Notes under the pieces: generated by a model
What the model saw: only the letters and a program-made list of their open reading frames with translations
What the model was told of the DNA's origin: nothing
Database searches by the model: none
NCBI RefSeq assembly: GCF_002102175.1
Contig: NZ_LQOX01000148.1
Coordinates: 1-64,000, forward strand
DNA length: 64,000 bases
Origin: Mycobacterium gastri
GTDB taxonomy: Bacteria > Actinomycetota > Actinomycetes > Mycobacteriales > Mycobacteriaceae
Direction: 5' to 3'
Position numbers and translations under genes: made by a program
Shown here: one piece after another, positions 7,504-15,964 of the stretch
Layout: every line of letters begins with the position of its first letter
How positions within the stretch are numbered: the stretch's first letter is position 1

Positions 7504-9276
7504 TCAGCCTGGGTTGCCGTCGCTGCCGTGAGCGCCGTTGAAGGCATCGCCGCCGAGGCCGGTGGCGCCGGGGGCGCCGTTTGTGCTGGCAGCGTTACCG
7601 GTGCCGATGCCGCCTGCTTTTCCGCTGCCGGGGGTGCCATGGATGCCGCCGTGGCCGCCGGTGCCGCCGCCGCTGCCGTTGCCGGAGTTGCCCTGCTGGC
7701 CGGCCAGCAACCCGCCACGTCCGCCGGTGCCGGCATGCCCCCCGTCACCGCCGTCGCCGCCGGTTCCGCCATGGCCAGCGTCACCACCAGAGCCACCGTT
7801 ACCGCCGTGGGCGTCGAAGGGGGTGAAGGAAGTGCTCTTGGCGTTGCCGCCGACGGCGCCGTCCCCGCCGATGCCACCGTCGCCGCCGGCACCGCCCAAG
7901 CCTCCAGTGCCACCGTTGCCGCCGTTGCCGCCGTTGCCGATCAGCCAGCCGCCGGCGCCGCCATCACCGCCGGATCCCGCGGCGCCGCCGTGCCCGCCGG
8001 TTCCGCCGGTACCGCCGCTGCCGCCGGTGCCGCCGTCGCCCCCGTACGCCTGGGTGCCCAGGGCGCTGTTACCACCCTGGTTGGCGGGGCTGCCGCCGGC
8101 GCCACCCATACCGCCAATGGCGCCGTCGCCGCCGGTGGCGCCGTTGCCGCCGTTGCCGCCGTTGCCGCCGCTGCCGACCAGCCAGCCGCCGCGACCACCG
8201 GCACCGCCGGTGCCGCCAGCACCGCCGGCCTGGCCGTTCGTGCCGGTACCGCCAGCGCCGCCGGCGCCGCCGTCACCGCCCGAGCTGTAGCCGGAGGACG
8301 CGGCCTGCCCGCCGGCACCGCCCGCGCCACCGTTGGCGCCGCCATCGCCACCGGTGGCACCGTTTCCGCCGCTGCCCGCGAAGCCACCCGAGGAATTTTG
8401 GACGTTGGCATTGGCGTCTCCGCCCGCGCCGCCGTTGCCGCCGTTGACGCCGGCACCCCCGGGCGTGCCGTCACCGCCTCGCTTGCCGCTCCAGAGGGTG
8501 TTTTGTTCGATATTGCTGTCGCCGGCGGCGCCGTTGAGCGCGGGGTTTGTGACGGGGGTGGGGTTGACGCCATCGTTGCCGGCCAGGCCGTTGCCGCCGT
8601 GGCCGCCGCTGCCTCCGGTGCCCCACATCCCGGCGGCGCCGCCGGCGCCGCCGTTGCCGCCCGCGCCGCCGGCGATGACCGCATTCCCGCCGATGCCGCC
8701 GTTGCCGCCGCTGCCGTATAGCCAGCCGCCGTTACCGCCGGCGCCACCGGCGGCGCCGGCGCCGCCGGCTCCACCGGCGCCGCCGTTGCCGATCAGCCCG
8801 GTGTTGCCGCCGTTGCCGCCCTCCATTCCGGGGGTGGCGCTGCTGTTGTACCCGGCGCCCCCGTTGCCATACAGCAGGCCGCCATCTTGCCCGTTGGGGT
8901 TGGTCGCGGTGCCGGCCGCACCGTCGCCGATCAACGGTCGCCCGAACAGCGCCCGGGCGGGCGCGTTGACCGCGTTGAGCAGATTCTGCTGGACGTTGGC
9001 GGCTTCGGTGAGGGCATACGAGCCGCCGGCGCCGGTCAAGGCCTGGGCAAACTGATCGTGAAACGCCGCCGCCTGCCCGGCGACCTGCTGATAGCTCAAG
9101 GCGTGCGCGGAGAACAGCGACGCCACGGCCGCCGAGACCTCATCGCCCGCGGCGGCCAGCAGCCCCGTCGTGCTGGCGGCCGCCGTCGCGTTCGCAGCAC
9201 TAAGCGCAGAACCGATGTTCGCCGCATCCGACGCCGCCGCCACTACCGCCTCGGGGACCGCCACCACAAACGACAT
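7504..9276 (-). CDS. PE_PGRS protein (PE_PGRS51 position)
   Basis: 590 residues starting MSFVVAVPEAVVAAASDAA, the canonical PE N-terminus, preceded by a G-rich ribosome site. The PE domain covers about residues 1-95 (FSAHALSYQQVAGQAAAFHDQF), followed by the linker RALFGRPLIGDGAAGT. The remainder is PGRS sequence of glycine-alanine-asparagine repeats (GGAGG and GGNGG types), interrupted near residues 215-265 by the less repetitive GNDGVNPTPVTNPALN segment. PE_PGRS proteins are exported by ESX-5-type systems to the cell surface. Individual functions are mostly unknown, and none can be assigned here. The location beside the nitroreductase equals Mtb PE_PGRS51. Repeat length is likely to vary between isolates. 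Confidence 0.92.
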   Translation of the reverse strand: MSFVVAVPEAVVAAASDAANIGSALSAANATAAASTTGLLAAAGDEVSAAVASLFSAHALSYQQVAGQAAAFHDQFAQALTGAGGSYALTEAANVQQNLLNAVNAPARALFGRPLIGDGAAGTATNPNGQDGGLLYGNGGAGYNSSATPGMEGGNGGNTGLIGNGGAGGAGGAGAAGGAGGNGGWLYGSGGNGGIGGNAVIAGGAGGNGGAGGAAGMWGTGGSGGHGGNGLAGNDGVNPTPVTNPALNGAAGDSNIEQNTLWSGKRGGDGTPGGAGVNGGNGGAGGDANANVQNSSGGFAGSGGNGATGGDGGANGGAGGAGGQAASSGYSSGGDGGAGGAGGTGTNGQAGGAGGTGGAGGRGGWLVGSGGNGGNGGNGATGGDGAIGGMGGAGGSPANQGGNSALGTQAYGGDGGTGGSGGTGGTGGHGGAAGSGGDGGAGGWLIGNGGNGGNGGTGGLGGAGGDGGIGGDGAVGGNAKSTSFTPFDAHGGNGGSGGDAGHGGTGGDGGDGGHAGTGGRGGLLAGQQGNSGNGSGGGTGGHGGIHGTPGSGKAGGIGTGNAASTNGAPGATGLGGDAFNGAHGSDGNPG

Positions 9277-9402
9277 CACAACGCCCCCGATCACATGACC
9301 TTGAGGATCCCAGCCCTCGGACGGTATCGCAATGCGGACCAACGGATCTCGGGTTTGCGGCAAATTCACCGACACCAACCCGCTCGCTGCGGCGGTGACA
9401 GC

Positions 9403-9475
9403 TCAGCCCGGGTTGTCGTTATTGCCGTTGCCGCCGTTGAAGGTGGGTCCGCCGAGGCCGTAGGAACCGGGGTGA
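9403..9475 (-). pseudogene. Orphan PE_PGRS 3' end
   Basis: Read on the minus strand it encodes GSYGLGGPTFNGGNGNNDNPG split from any PE domain, ending at a TGA (9405-9403). The last residues parallel the C-termini of both neighbouring PE_PGRS genes (GGDAFNGxxGxxGNPG). It is a leftover tail from a deleted or shortened third copy. Confidence 0.7.
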
Positions 9476-9526
9476 CCGGCAAAGCGGCTACCCGCCGAGA
9501 GCCTGACGCACTGGAACAGCTGGTAA
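9476..9526 (+). pseudogene. Fragment copy of the nitroreductase 3' end
   Basis: Seventeen codons reading PAKRLPAESLTHWNSW and TAA, against PAKRLPAERLTHWNGW and TAG at 7441-7491. The fragment lies directly beside the stop of the second PE_PGRS, in the same arrangement as the intact pair, so the junction was duplicated as a unit. Confidence 0.85.
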
Positions 9527-10119
9527 CTAGCCCGGGTTGCCGTTGTTGCCGGGACTGCCGTTGAAGGCGTCGCCGCCGAGGCCGGTTTTGCCATTGTGGC
9601 CGGAGACGTCGGAACCGAGAGCGCCCGCGCCGCCATTGCCGGCAGTGCCGTGGGCGCCACCACCGCCGCCGGCCCCGCCGATGCCGCCGTTGCCGAACAG
9701 CAGTCCGCCGTCTGCTCCGTTGGGGTGGGTCGCGGTGCCAGCCGCGCCGTCGCCGATCAACGGACGCCCCAACAAGGCCTGGGTCGGGGCGTTGATCGCG
9801 CCGAGCACGTCTTGCTCCAGGGTCTGCATGGGGAGGCGTTGGCCGCCTCGGCGTGGGCATAAGCGCCCCCACCGGCGGTCAATGCCTGCACGAAGCGGTC
9901 GTGAAACGCCGTCATCTGCGCGGCGACCTGTTGGTAGCCCTGGCCGTGGGCGGAAAACAACGACGCTATGGCCGCCGACACCTCGTCGCTACCGGCGGCC
10001 AGCAACCCGGTGGTGGCGAGCGCCGCCGACGAATTCGCCTTACTGAGGGCCGCGCCGAAGCCGGCCACTTTCGCCGCCGCCGCGTTCACCGCTTCGGGGA
10101 TCGCTACCACGTAAGACAT
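9527..10119 (-). pseudogene. Frameshifted PE_PGRS (second copy)
   Basis: Starts with a full PE domain (MSYVVAIPEAVNAAAAKV, about 90 residues, with FSAHGQGYQQVAAQMTAFHD). The frame then breaks near 9830 after AEAANASP. The proper continuation, MQTLEQDVLGAINAPTQALL followed by GRPLIGDGAAGT and a short PGRS tail, is in another frame from 9829 to 9527. One additional C in the TCCCC run before ATG 9829 would restore one frame of about 196 residues. The break is either a real loss of function or phase variation, or a homopolymer sequencing error. The restored protein would be a very short PE_PGRS. Confidence 0.8.
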
Positions 10120-10257
10120 CGCTGTCCCTTCGGGCTATCACTGCGAGATCCGCGATCCTTCAACGTATTGCGGCCTGACAGGCCCGATCCGGCGTTTGCC
10201 CGGCAACCCCAGCCGATTCACAGGAGACGGGCATCTGGCTCACAGGCAACCGGGTCC

Positions 10258-10722
10258 CTAGATTGCTCCGGAATAGTCATGCTGGCGCCAGGCCTCATAC
10301 ACGGCCACCGCCGCGGCGTTGGACAGGTTCAGCGAACGTCGGCCCGCCAGCATGGGAATGCGCACCCGCTTGGTGATGGGCGCGTCGGCCAGGGTCGCCG
10401 CGTCCAGCCCGGTGGGTTCCGGGCCGAACATCAGCACGTCCCCCGCGCCGTAGCGGACGTCGGAAAACGGTGTCGTGGCCTGGGTGGTGAACGCGAACAC
10501 CCGCGCCGGCAACAGCGCGTCCCACGCTGCCGTCAGCGACGCATGGACGGTGACCGACGCCAGGTCGTGGTAGTCCAGACCGGCCCGCCGGAGCTTGGGC
10601 TCGGACAGGTCGAAACCCAGTGGTTCCACCAGATGCAGTTCGCAACCGGTTGCGGCGGCGGTGCGGATGGCGTTTCCGGTATTGGGCGCAATACGTGGGG
10701 AATAAAAGAGGAGCCGGAACAC
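10258..10722 (-). CDS. spoU: SPOUT-family tRNA 2'-O-methyltransferase (TrmL/SpoU type)
   Basis: 154 residues, the same as Mtb Rv3366. It methylates a 2'-hydroxyl of RNA with SAM; the TrmL group acts on the tRNA wobble position. The knotted C-terminal SAM site is visible as the blocks DVLMFGPEPTGL, VRIPMLAGRRSLNLSNAAAVAVYE and, near the N-terminus, RIAPNTGNAIRTAAATG. GTG 10722 (reading MFRLLFYSPRIAPNTG) is chosen over the upstream ATG 10746 because it reproduces the family start and length. It is divergent from the sensor-kinase operon across a 565-base gap. Which RNA is modified cannot be read from sequence. Confidence 0.9.
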   Translation of the reverse strand: MFRLLFYSPRIAPNTGNAIRTAAATGCELHLVEPLGFDLSEPKLRRAGLDYHDLASVTVHASLTAAWDALLPARVFAFTTQATTPFSDVRYGAGDVLMFGPEPTGLDAATLADAPITKRVRIPMLAGRRSLNLSNAAAVAVYEAWRQHDYSGAI

Positions 10723-11287
10723 TCGACGATGGTGGCAGATGGTCACCTACTTCTCATTCTCCAGTGTCATTCTCCAGTGGGCCTGGCAGATTCGTCGTGC
10801 CTATGGGCTGATCAACGCCGGGCAGTTCGACGATCTTGTTGCCCAGTTCCCAATCGGCACCCGTGCAGCCCCGACTGCAGGACCATCCCATCCGCCGACC
10901 AAGCCGACAAACGCCGCCGCCGACGTGCTCATCGCTGCGCGTGGTGCCCATGGCATACGCTAATCCATTGCAGCACAACATAATTGGTGAGCAAGGCGGA
11001 AAACTGCTTCGTATGCCGGATCGCCGCCGACCACGCAGTCTTCGCATTTCGGACTGCTGCCGGCGCCCGGTGTGTTGCGGCGGACGTTATCTGCTCAGTA
11101 ACAATTGTGGAGGCCTCGGCTTTGTTCACAGGGGAGCCTGTCATACTCGTCGGATTGCCAGGCGTTTGCGTTGGCTCTCAGCTGCCGGGGCGGGCGGAAC
11201 AAGGCAGGAAGTTTTGATGAGTCTCTGGTCTCTGCGAGCGCGACGAATCAGGGGTGCGGCCGGTTGCCCGGCCGCAATAACGTGACC
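10723..11287. other. Intergenic region between spoU and the sensor-kinase operon
   Basis: No supported gene in 565 bases. Several short frames exist on both strands (for example 10984-11217 forward and 10929-11144 reverse), but none has a recognisable protein, a good ribosome site or mycobacterial codon bias. The stretch should contain the promoters of two divergent units; I could not pick one with confidence. A reverse-strand frame ending near 10754 reads plausibly protein-like (GNKIVELPGVDQPIGTTN) and may be a degenerate gene end. Confidence 0.4.
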
Positions 11288-14014
11288 ATGTTCGCCCGCC
11301 CGACCACCCCGGTCGCGGCGGTTCCATCCGGGGTGCCCGGCGCCCAACCGCGGCCCGCGAGGCCCCGCCCCGCGGCCTGGTCGCTGAGCAACTGGCCGGT
11401 GGGCTGGAAAGTCGTTGCGATCGCCGTGGTACCGCTGCTGCTGGCGACGGTGTTCGGGGTGTTGCGGGTCGACGCCGCGATGGCCAATTCCGGCAATCTG
11501 CGACTGGCCGCCGCTCGCGCCAACGTAATACCGGCGATCACCAAGTACATGTCGGCACTGGACGTGGCGTTGCTGGCGAGTTCCACCGGACGCGACGTCG
11601 AGGGAGCCAAGAAGAACTTCACGGCCCGAAAGTACGAGCTGCAGACCCGCCTGGCCGACACCGACGTGATCCCCGACGTCCGGTCCGGGGTGAACACCCT
11701 GCTGAACGGCGGCCAGGCGTTGCTGGACAAGGTGCTGGAGAACAGCATCGGCCTGCGGGACCGGATTACCACCTATGCGTCGTTGCTGTTGACGGCCGAG
11801 GATGCGATCAACGCGTCGGTGCGGGTCGACAGTGAGCAGATCCGGGCCCAGGTTCAGGGTCTGAGCCGCGCTGTCGGAGCCCGCGGGCAGATGACGATGC
11901 AGGAGATCCTGGTGACCCGCGGCGCCGACCTTCCCGAGCCGCAATTGCGCACCTCGATGATCACCCTGGCGGGTACCGAACCGTCGACGCTGTTCGGGAT
12001 GAGCGAAGTGCTCGGCGTCGGCTCGCCGGACGCCAAGAATCTGCAGCAGCAGCTGCTCACCCGGATGGCGATTATGTCCGATCCGGCCAGCGAGCTCGTC
12101 GGCAACGCCGAACTGCTGCGTTCGATCAAGGTCACCGACGGGATCGCCGAACAGGTCATCAAGGACGCCACCGCGTCGGTGACGAACTCGGTCCAGGCCC
12201 AGGCCACCGCGCGGCGTGACGCCGCCATCCGCGACGCCGTGGTGGTGCTGGCCGCCATCGCGATCGCACTGGTCATCGTGCTGCTCGTAGCGCGAGCGCT
12301 GATCCGGCCGCTGCGGGTGCTGCGCGACGGCGCGCTGAAAGTCGCCCACACCGACCTCGAGGGCGAAATCGCCCGGGTGCGAGCCGGGGGCGAGCCGGAG
12401 CCGGAGCCGCTGGCGGTCTACACCACCGAGGAAATCGGCCAGGTCGCCCATGCGGTCGACGAGCTGCACACCCAGGCCCTGCTGCTAGCCGGCGATGAGG
12501 CGCGGCTGCGGCTGCTGGTCAACGACATGTTCGAAACGATGTCGCGGCGCAGCCGTTCCCTGGTCGACCAGCAGCTGTCGCTGATCGACCGGCTCGAGCG
12601 CAACGAGCAGGATCCTGACCGGCTCGACAGCCTGTTCCGGCTGGATCACCTGGCCGCGCGGCTGCGTCGTAACAGCGCCAACCTGCTGGTACTGGCGGGC
12701 GCGGAGATTTCCCGGGAGCGACGTGAGCCGGTTTCGTTGCCGACGGTGGTCAGCGCCGCCGTCTCGGAAGTCGAGGATTATCGCCGCGTCTCCGTCGGCG
12801 GCGTGGCCGACTGCATGGTGATCGGGGCGGCCGCCGGCGGCGTCATCCACCTGCTCGCCGAGCTGATCGACAACGCGCTGAGCTATTCGCCGCCCACCAC
12901 GACCGTTCGGGTGTCGGCGGTGCGCGGCAGCGCCGGCGGGGTGCTGCTGCGCATCGCCGACTGCGGCTTGGGCATGACCGACTCCGATCGGCGCATCGCC
13001 AACATGCGGCTGCAGTCCGGCGGCGAGGTGACCCCCGACAATGCGCGCCACATGGGTCTTTTCGTGGTCGGCCGGCTGGCGGCCCGCCATGGCATCCGGG
13101 TGGGGTTGCGCGGCCCGTCGACCGGTGAAGCCGGTAATGGCACTACCGCCGAGGTCTACCTGCCCGTTGCTGTGCTGGCCGGCGTATCGCCGGCGGGCCA
13201 GGTCGGTGCGCCCGCGCCCACGCCGCGGACGTTCGTGATCAAGCCGCCCGCCCCCGAACCGGCGCCGGATCCGGCCGCCTCGGCGGCGTCGTACCAAAAC
13301 GGTGCCGACAAGCCGGTGCCGCCGGTGACCTTGCTGCCGCGCCGCAACCCGGGCTCCAGCGGCATCACCGACATTCCCGCCCAGCCCGCCGGGCGCCAGC
13401 CACCGGCCCGGCGCGAACTGAAAACGCCCTGGTGGGAGACCCAGCACGAAGCCCGCCACGAAGCCCGCCACGAAGCCCGCCACGAAGCCGGACACGAAGC
13501 CCGCCAGGATGCCGGACAGACTCCGGCTCAGCCGCCGCCCACGAAGCAGGCCACCGCGTCGGATACCTCGGCTTTTTTCGCACAACGCTCGGCTGCCGCC
13601 GGTGCCCGGCCCGCCGATCCGCCGGTTCCAGCCGGTCCCGGCGATGACGACGTCATCTACCAACGGATGCTGTCGGAAATGCTGGGTGACCCGCGCGAAC
13701 TGGCCGCAAGCCCGGATCTGGATTGGCGGTCGGTGTGGGACCGCGGCTGGTCGGCCGCCGCCCAGGCCCAGGACCAGCCGGTGGAATCGCGCACCGACCA
13801 CGGCCTGCCGGTGCGCACCCCCGGCGCCCGGCTGGTCCCCGGGGCCGCCGAACCGGAGCCCGGCGGCGGACCGCATCCCGACCGGCAACCGCAGGCTGCG
13901 GCCGCGGTGCGCGACCCCGATGCGGTTCGTGCCTCCATCGGCAGCCACTTCGGTGGCGTGCACACCGGCCGGGCGCACGCCCGCACGACCAGTCAGGAAG
14001 CCGATCAGCAATGA
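11288..14014 (+). CDS. Membrane sensor histidine-kinase-like protein (Rv3365c-like), conservon head
   Basis: 908 residues from ATG 11288 (MFARPTTPVAAVPSG, the family start). A first membrane helix lies at about residues 38-58 (VVAIAVVPLLLATVFGVL), then an extracytoplasmic helical sensor region, a second helix near 318-338 (VVVLAAIAIALVIVLLVARA) and a HAMP-like linker. A GHKL ATPase domain follows, with the N box ELIDNALSYSPP and G box DCGLGMTD. The C-terminal 200 residues are proline- and alanine-rich and disordered. As in conservon proteins, no standard phospho-acceptor His box is obvious, so kinase activity is inferred rather than shown. It begins a five-gene unit with overlapping junctions (ATGA with the roadblock gene), and the partner GTPase suggests signalling through a small G protein. 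Confidence 0.88.
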   Translation: MFARPTTPVAAVPSGVPGAQPRPARPRPAAWSLSNWPVGWKVVAIAVVPLLLATVFGVLRVDAAMANSGNLRLAAARANVIPAITKYMSALDVALLASSTGRDVEGAKKNFTARKYELQTRLADTDVIPDVRSGVNTLLNGGQALLDKVLENSIGLRDRITTYASLLLTAEDAINASVRVDSEQIRAQVQGLSRAVGARGQMTMQEILVTRGADLPEPQLRTSMITLAGTEPSTLFGMSEVLGVGSPDAKNLQQQLLTRMAIMSDPASELVGNAELLRSIKVTDGIAEQVIKDATASVTNSVQAQATARRDAAIRDAVVVLAAIAIALVIVLLVARALIRPLRVLRDGALKVAHTDLEGEIARVRAGGEPEPEPLAVYTTEEIGQVAHAVDELHTQALLLAGDEARLRLLVNDMFETMSRRSRSLVDQQLSLIDRLERNEQDPDRLDSLFRLDHLAARLRRNSANLLVLAGAEISRERREPVSLPTVVSAAVSEVEDYRRVSVGGVADCMVIGAAAGGVIHLLAELIDNALSYSPPTTTVRVSAVRGSAGGVLLRIADCGLGMTDSDRRIANMRLQSGGEVTPDNARHMGLFVVGRLAARHGIRVGLRGPSTGEAGNGTTAEVYLPVAVLAGVSPAGQVGAPAPTPRTFVIKPPAPEPAPDPAASAASYQNGADKPVPPVTLLPRRNPGSSGITDIPAQPAGRQPPARRELKTPWWETQHEARHEARHEARHEAGHEARQDAGQTPAQPPPTKQATASDTSAFFAQRSAAAGARPADPPVPAGPGDDDVIYQRMLSEMLGDPRELAASPDLDWRSVWDRGWSAAAQAQDQPVESRTDHGLPVRTPGARLVPGAAEPEPGGGPHPDRQPQAAAAVRDPDAVRASIGSHFGGVHTGRAHARTTSQEADQQ
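13444..13503 (+). repeat. 12-base tandem repeat coding for HEAR units
   Basis: Five copies of a CACGAAGCCCGC-type unit inside the sensor-kinase tail encode repeated His-Glu-Ala-Arg (about residues 719-738), with slight variation in the fourth copy. In-frame units of this kind expand and contract by slippage. Confidence 0.85.
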
Positions 14015-14442
14015 ACGCCCGTTCGTTGGACAGCCCGCTGGACTGGCTGGTGTCGAAGTTCGCCCGCGAGGTGCCCGGCGTCGCGCATGCCCTGCTGGTG
14101 TCCGTCGACGGTCTGCCGCTGGCCGCCAGCGAGTATCTTCCCCGGGAGCGCGCCGACCAGCTGGCGGCCGTGGCTTCGGGCCTGGCCAGCCTGGCCACCG
14201 GTGCCGCCCAGCTATTCGAGGGTGGTCAGGTGTTGCAGTCGGTGGTCGAGATGCAGAACGGCTTTTTGCTGCTCATGCGGGTCGGCGACGGCTCGCACCT
14301 GGCGACGTTGGCGGTCACCGGATGCGACATCGGGCAGATCGGCTACGAGATGGCCATCCTGGTCGAACGGGTCGGCAGCGTCGTGCAGTCCTCCCGCCGT
14401 GCCCAACCCGAGCCGCAATGGACAGACGCGAGCCGCCGCTAG
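14011..14442 (+). CDS. Roadblock/LC7 protein (Rv3364c-like)
   Basis: 143 residues (LDWLVSKFAREVPGVAHALLVSVDGLPLAASE at the start), the MglB/roadblock fold. Such proteins dimerise and act as regulators, often GTPase-activating, of the small G protein encoded in the same operon. The ATG overlaps the kinase stop codon (ATGA). Middle residues DQLAAVASGLASLATGAAQ and the segment with MRVGDGSHLATLAVTG are conserved with Mtb Rv3364c, which is slightly shorter. The C-terminal 15 residues (RRAQPEPQWTDASRR) extend beyond the fold and overlap the following gene. It is cytoplasmic and probably bound to the sensor kinase or the GTPase. Confidence 0.93.
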   Translation: MNARSLDSPLDWLVSKFAREVPGVAHALLVSVDGLPLAASEYLPRERADQLAAVASGLASLATGAAQLFEGGQVLQSVVEMQNGFLLLMRVGDGSHLATLAVTGCDIGQIGYEMAILVERVGSVVQSSRRAQPEPQWTDASRR

Positions 14443-14801
14443 CCCGGCCGGGGGCGAACCTGGTCCGCCCGTACACCCTGACGGCCGGACGCACCGGCAC
14501 CGACATCGACCTGCCACTGGAAGCTGCGGTGCAAGCGTTGCCGGCGGGCTCGGCTCACCGGTGGCCGCCGCACGACACGAGAGGCAAGATCATCGGGTTG
14601 TGCCTCGACGGCCCGTCGAACCCGTCGGTGGCCGAAATCGCTGCCCGGCTGGATTTGCCGGTCGGCGTCGCGCGCGTCCTGGTGGGTGATCTGGTCAGCT
14701 CCGACTACCTTCGGGTGCATCGGACCATGACCGACCGCTCGACCAGCGATGAGCGCCGCGAACTCATAGGAAGGACGCTGCGTGGCCTCCAAGCACTCTG
14801 A
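14418..14801 (+). CDS. DUF742 protein of the conservon operon (Rv3363c-like)
   Basis: 127 residues from ATG 14418, overlapping the roadblock gene by 25 bases. It belongs to DUF742: an N-terminal basic segment with LVRPYTLTAGRT, then a small winged-helix-like region (NPSVAEIAARLDLPVGVARVLVGDL). That region looks like a DNA- or protein-binding helix-turn-helix, but its function is not established. It is always found between the roadblock and GTPase genes in conservons, which argues for a place in the same membrane-associated complex. It ends in RTLRGLQAL and overlaps the GTPase start by 20 bases, indicating coupled translation. Confidence 0.92.
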   Translation: MDRREPPLARPGANLVRPYTLTAGRTGTDIDLPLEAAVQALPAGSAHRWPPHDTRGKIIGLCLDGPSNPSVAEIAARLDLPVGVARVLVGDLVSSDYLRVHRTMTDRSTSDERRELIGRTLRGLQAL

Positions 14802-15375
14802 GGTGCACCCGGGGCGGGGTACCGCGGCCCATGCCTCCACGAAGATCGTGATCGCGGGCGGATTCGGCGCCGGCAAGACCACGTTCGTCGGCGCGGTGTC
14901 GGAGATCATGCCGTTGCGCACCGAAGCGATGGTCACCGATGCCTCGGCCGGCGTCGACATGATCGAGGCCACCCCCGACAAGCGGACCACTACGGTGGCG
15001 ATGGACTTCGGCCGCATCACTCTCGGCGAGGATCTGGTGCTCTACCTGTTCGGCACCCCGGGCCAGCGCCGGTTCTGGTTCATGTGGGACGACCTGGTGC
15101 GCGGCGCCATCGGCGCGATCGTCCTGGTCGACTGCCGCCGCCTGGAGGACAGCTTCGCCGCGGTCGACTTCTTCGAGCACCGCAACCTGCCGTTCCTGGT
15201 CGCGGTCAACGAATTCGACGGCGCGCCACGGTATCCGGCCGCCGAGGTGCGCAGGGCGCTGACGCTGCCCGTGCACATCCCGGTGATCAGCATCGACGCC
15301 CGCAGCCGCAGGTCGGCCACCGATGCGCTGATCGCGGTCAGCGAATACGCCCTGGCCAGCCTGACGGGCAGCTGA
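14782..15375 (+). CDS. mfpB: Conservon small GTPase (MfpB type, Rv3362c-like)
   Basis: 197 residues from GTG 14782. Small G protein with P-loop GGFGAGKTTF at about residues 26-35, switch motif DKRTTTVAMDFG, the Walker-B-like FGTPGQRRFW, and VNEF in place of NKxD as guanine specificity element. In mycobacteria this protein is reported to act with MfpA in protecting gyrase from fluoroquinolones. The adjacency of the two genes (5 bases apart) supports that here. GTP binding is clear from motifs. Control of its cycle by the upstream roadblock protein and sensor kinase is inferred from the operon. Confidence 0.93.
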   Translation: MASKHSEVHPGRGTAAHASTKIVIAGGFGAGKTTFVGAVSEIMPLRTEAMVTDASAGVDMIEATPDKRTTTVAMDFGRITLGEDLVLYLFGTPGQRRFWFMWDDLVRGAIGAIVLVDCRRLEDSFAAVDFFEHRNLPFLVAVNEFDGAPRYPAAEVRRALTLPVHIPVISIDARSRRSATDALIAVSEYALASLTGS

Positions 15376-15380
15376 CCGCG

Positions 15381-15941
15381 TTGCGGCATTGGGTGGACCG
15401 CGAATTCGACGGCCGGGATTTCCGCGACGAAGACCTCAGCCGGTTGTGCACCGAACGCGTGGTGTTCAGTGGATGCGACTTCAGCGGCGTCAACCTCAGC
15501 GAATCCGAACATCGGGGATCGGCGTTTCGCAATTGCACATTTGAACGAACTATCTTGTGGCACAGCGCATTTGCACAATGCAGCATGCTTGGCTCGGTGT
15601 TTGCGCAGTGCCGGATGCGGCCGCTGACGTTCGACGAGGTCGACTTCACGCTGGCGGTGCTCGCCGGCAATGACCTGCGCGGGGTCGACTTGAGCGGCTG
15701 CCGGCTGCGCGAGGCCAGCCTGGTGGAGGCCGATCTGCGCAAGGCCGTGCTGCGCGGCGCCGACCTGAGCGGCGCGCGCACCACCGGCGCCCGGTTGGAC
15801 GCCGCCGACCTGCGCGGGGCCACCGTGGACCCGTCATTGTGGACGACGGCGTCGCTGACAGGTGCCCGCATTGACGTTCCGCAGGCCCTCGCGTTTGCGC
15901 TGGCACACGGGCTGCGGCTGGACGGCGGCGCCGAAGCGTAA
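15381..15941 (+). CDS. mfpA: Pentapeptide-repeat DNA mimic MfpA
   Basis: 186 residues of A(D/N)LxX pentapeptide repeats forming a right-handed quadrilateral beta-helix that mimics B-DNA and binds DNA gyrase, giving low-level fluoroquinolone protection. Repeats such as FRDED, FSGCDFSGVNL, DLRKAVLRGADLSGARTTG and ADLRGATVD run almost the whole length. No ATG is available at the right place: TTG 15381 aligns with the Mtb start (WVDREFDGRDFRDEDLSRL follows) and lies 5 bases after the GTPase stop. The long in-frame extension upstream runs through the GTPase and is rejected. TTG initiation implies low, coupled translation. Confidence 0.93.
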   Translation: MRHWVDREFDGRDFRDEDLSRLCTERVVFSGCDFSGVNLSESEHRGSAFRNCTFERTILWHSAFAQCSMLGSVFAQCRMRPLTFDEVDFTLAVLAGNDLRGVDLSGCRLREASLVEADLRKAVLRGADLSGARTTGARLDAADLRGATVDPSLWTTASLTGARIDVPQALAFALAHGLRLDGGAEA

Positions 15942-15964
15942 GGCCATGCTCCGGGCCCGCCCGG

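Noticed and set aside
7528..9055. Long forward-strand frames of alanine/proline-rich protein opposite the PE_PGRS gene
   Set aside because: They are antisense shadows of the repetitive high-GC PGRS sequence, with no family match.
10984..11217. Small forward ORF between spoU and the sensor kinase
   Set aside because: No ribosome site, no recognisable family, and an overlapping reverse frame is equally open.
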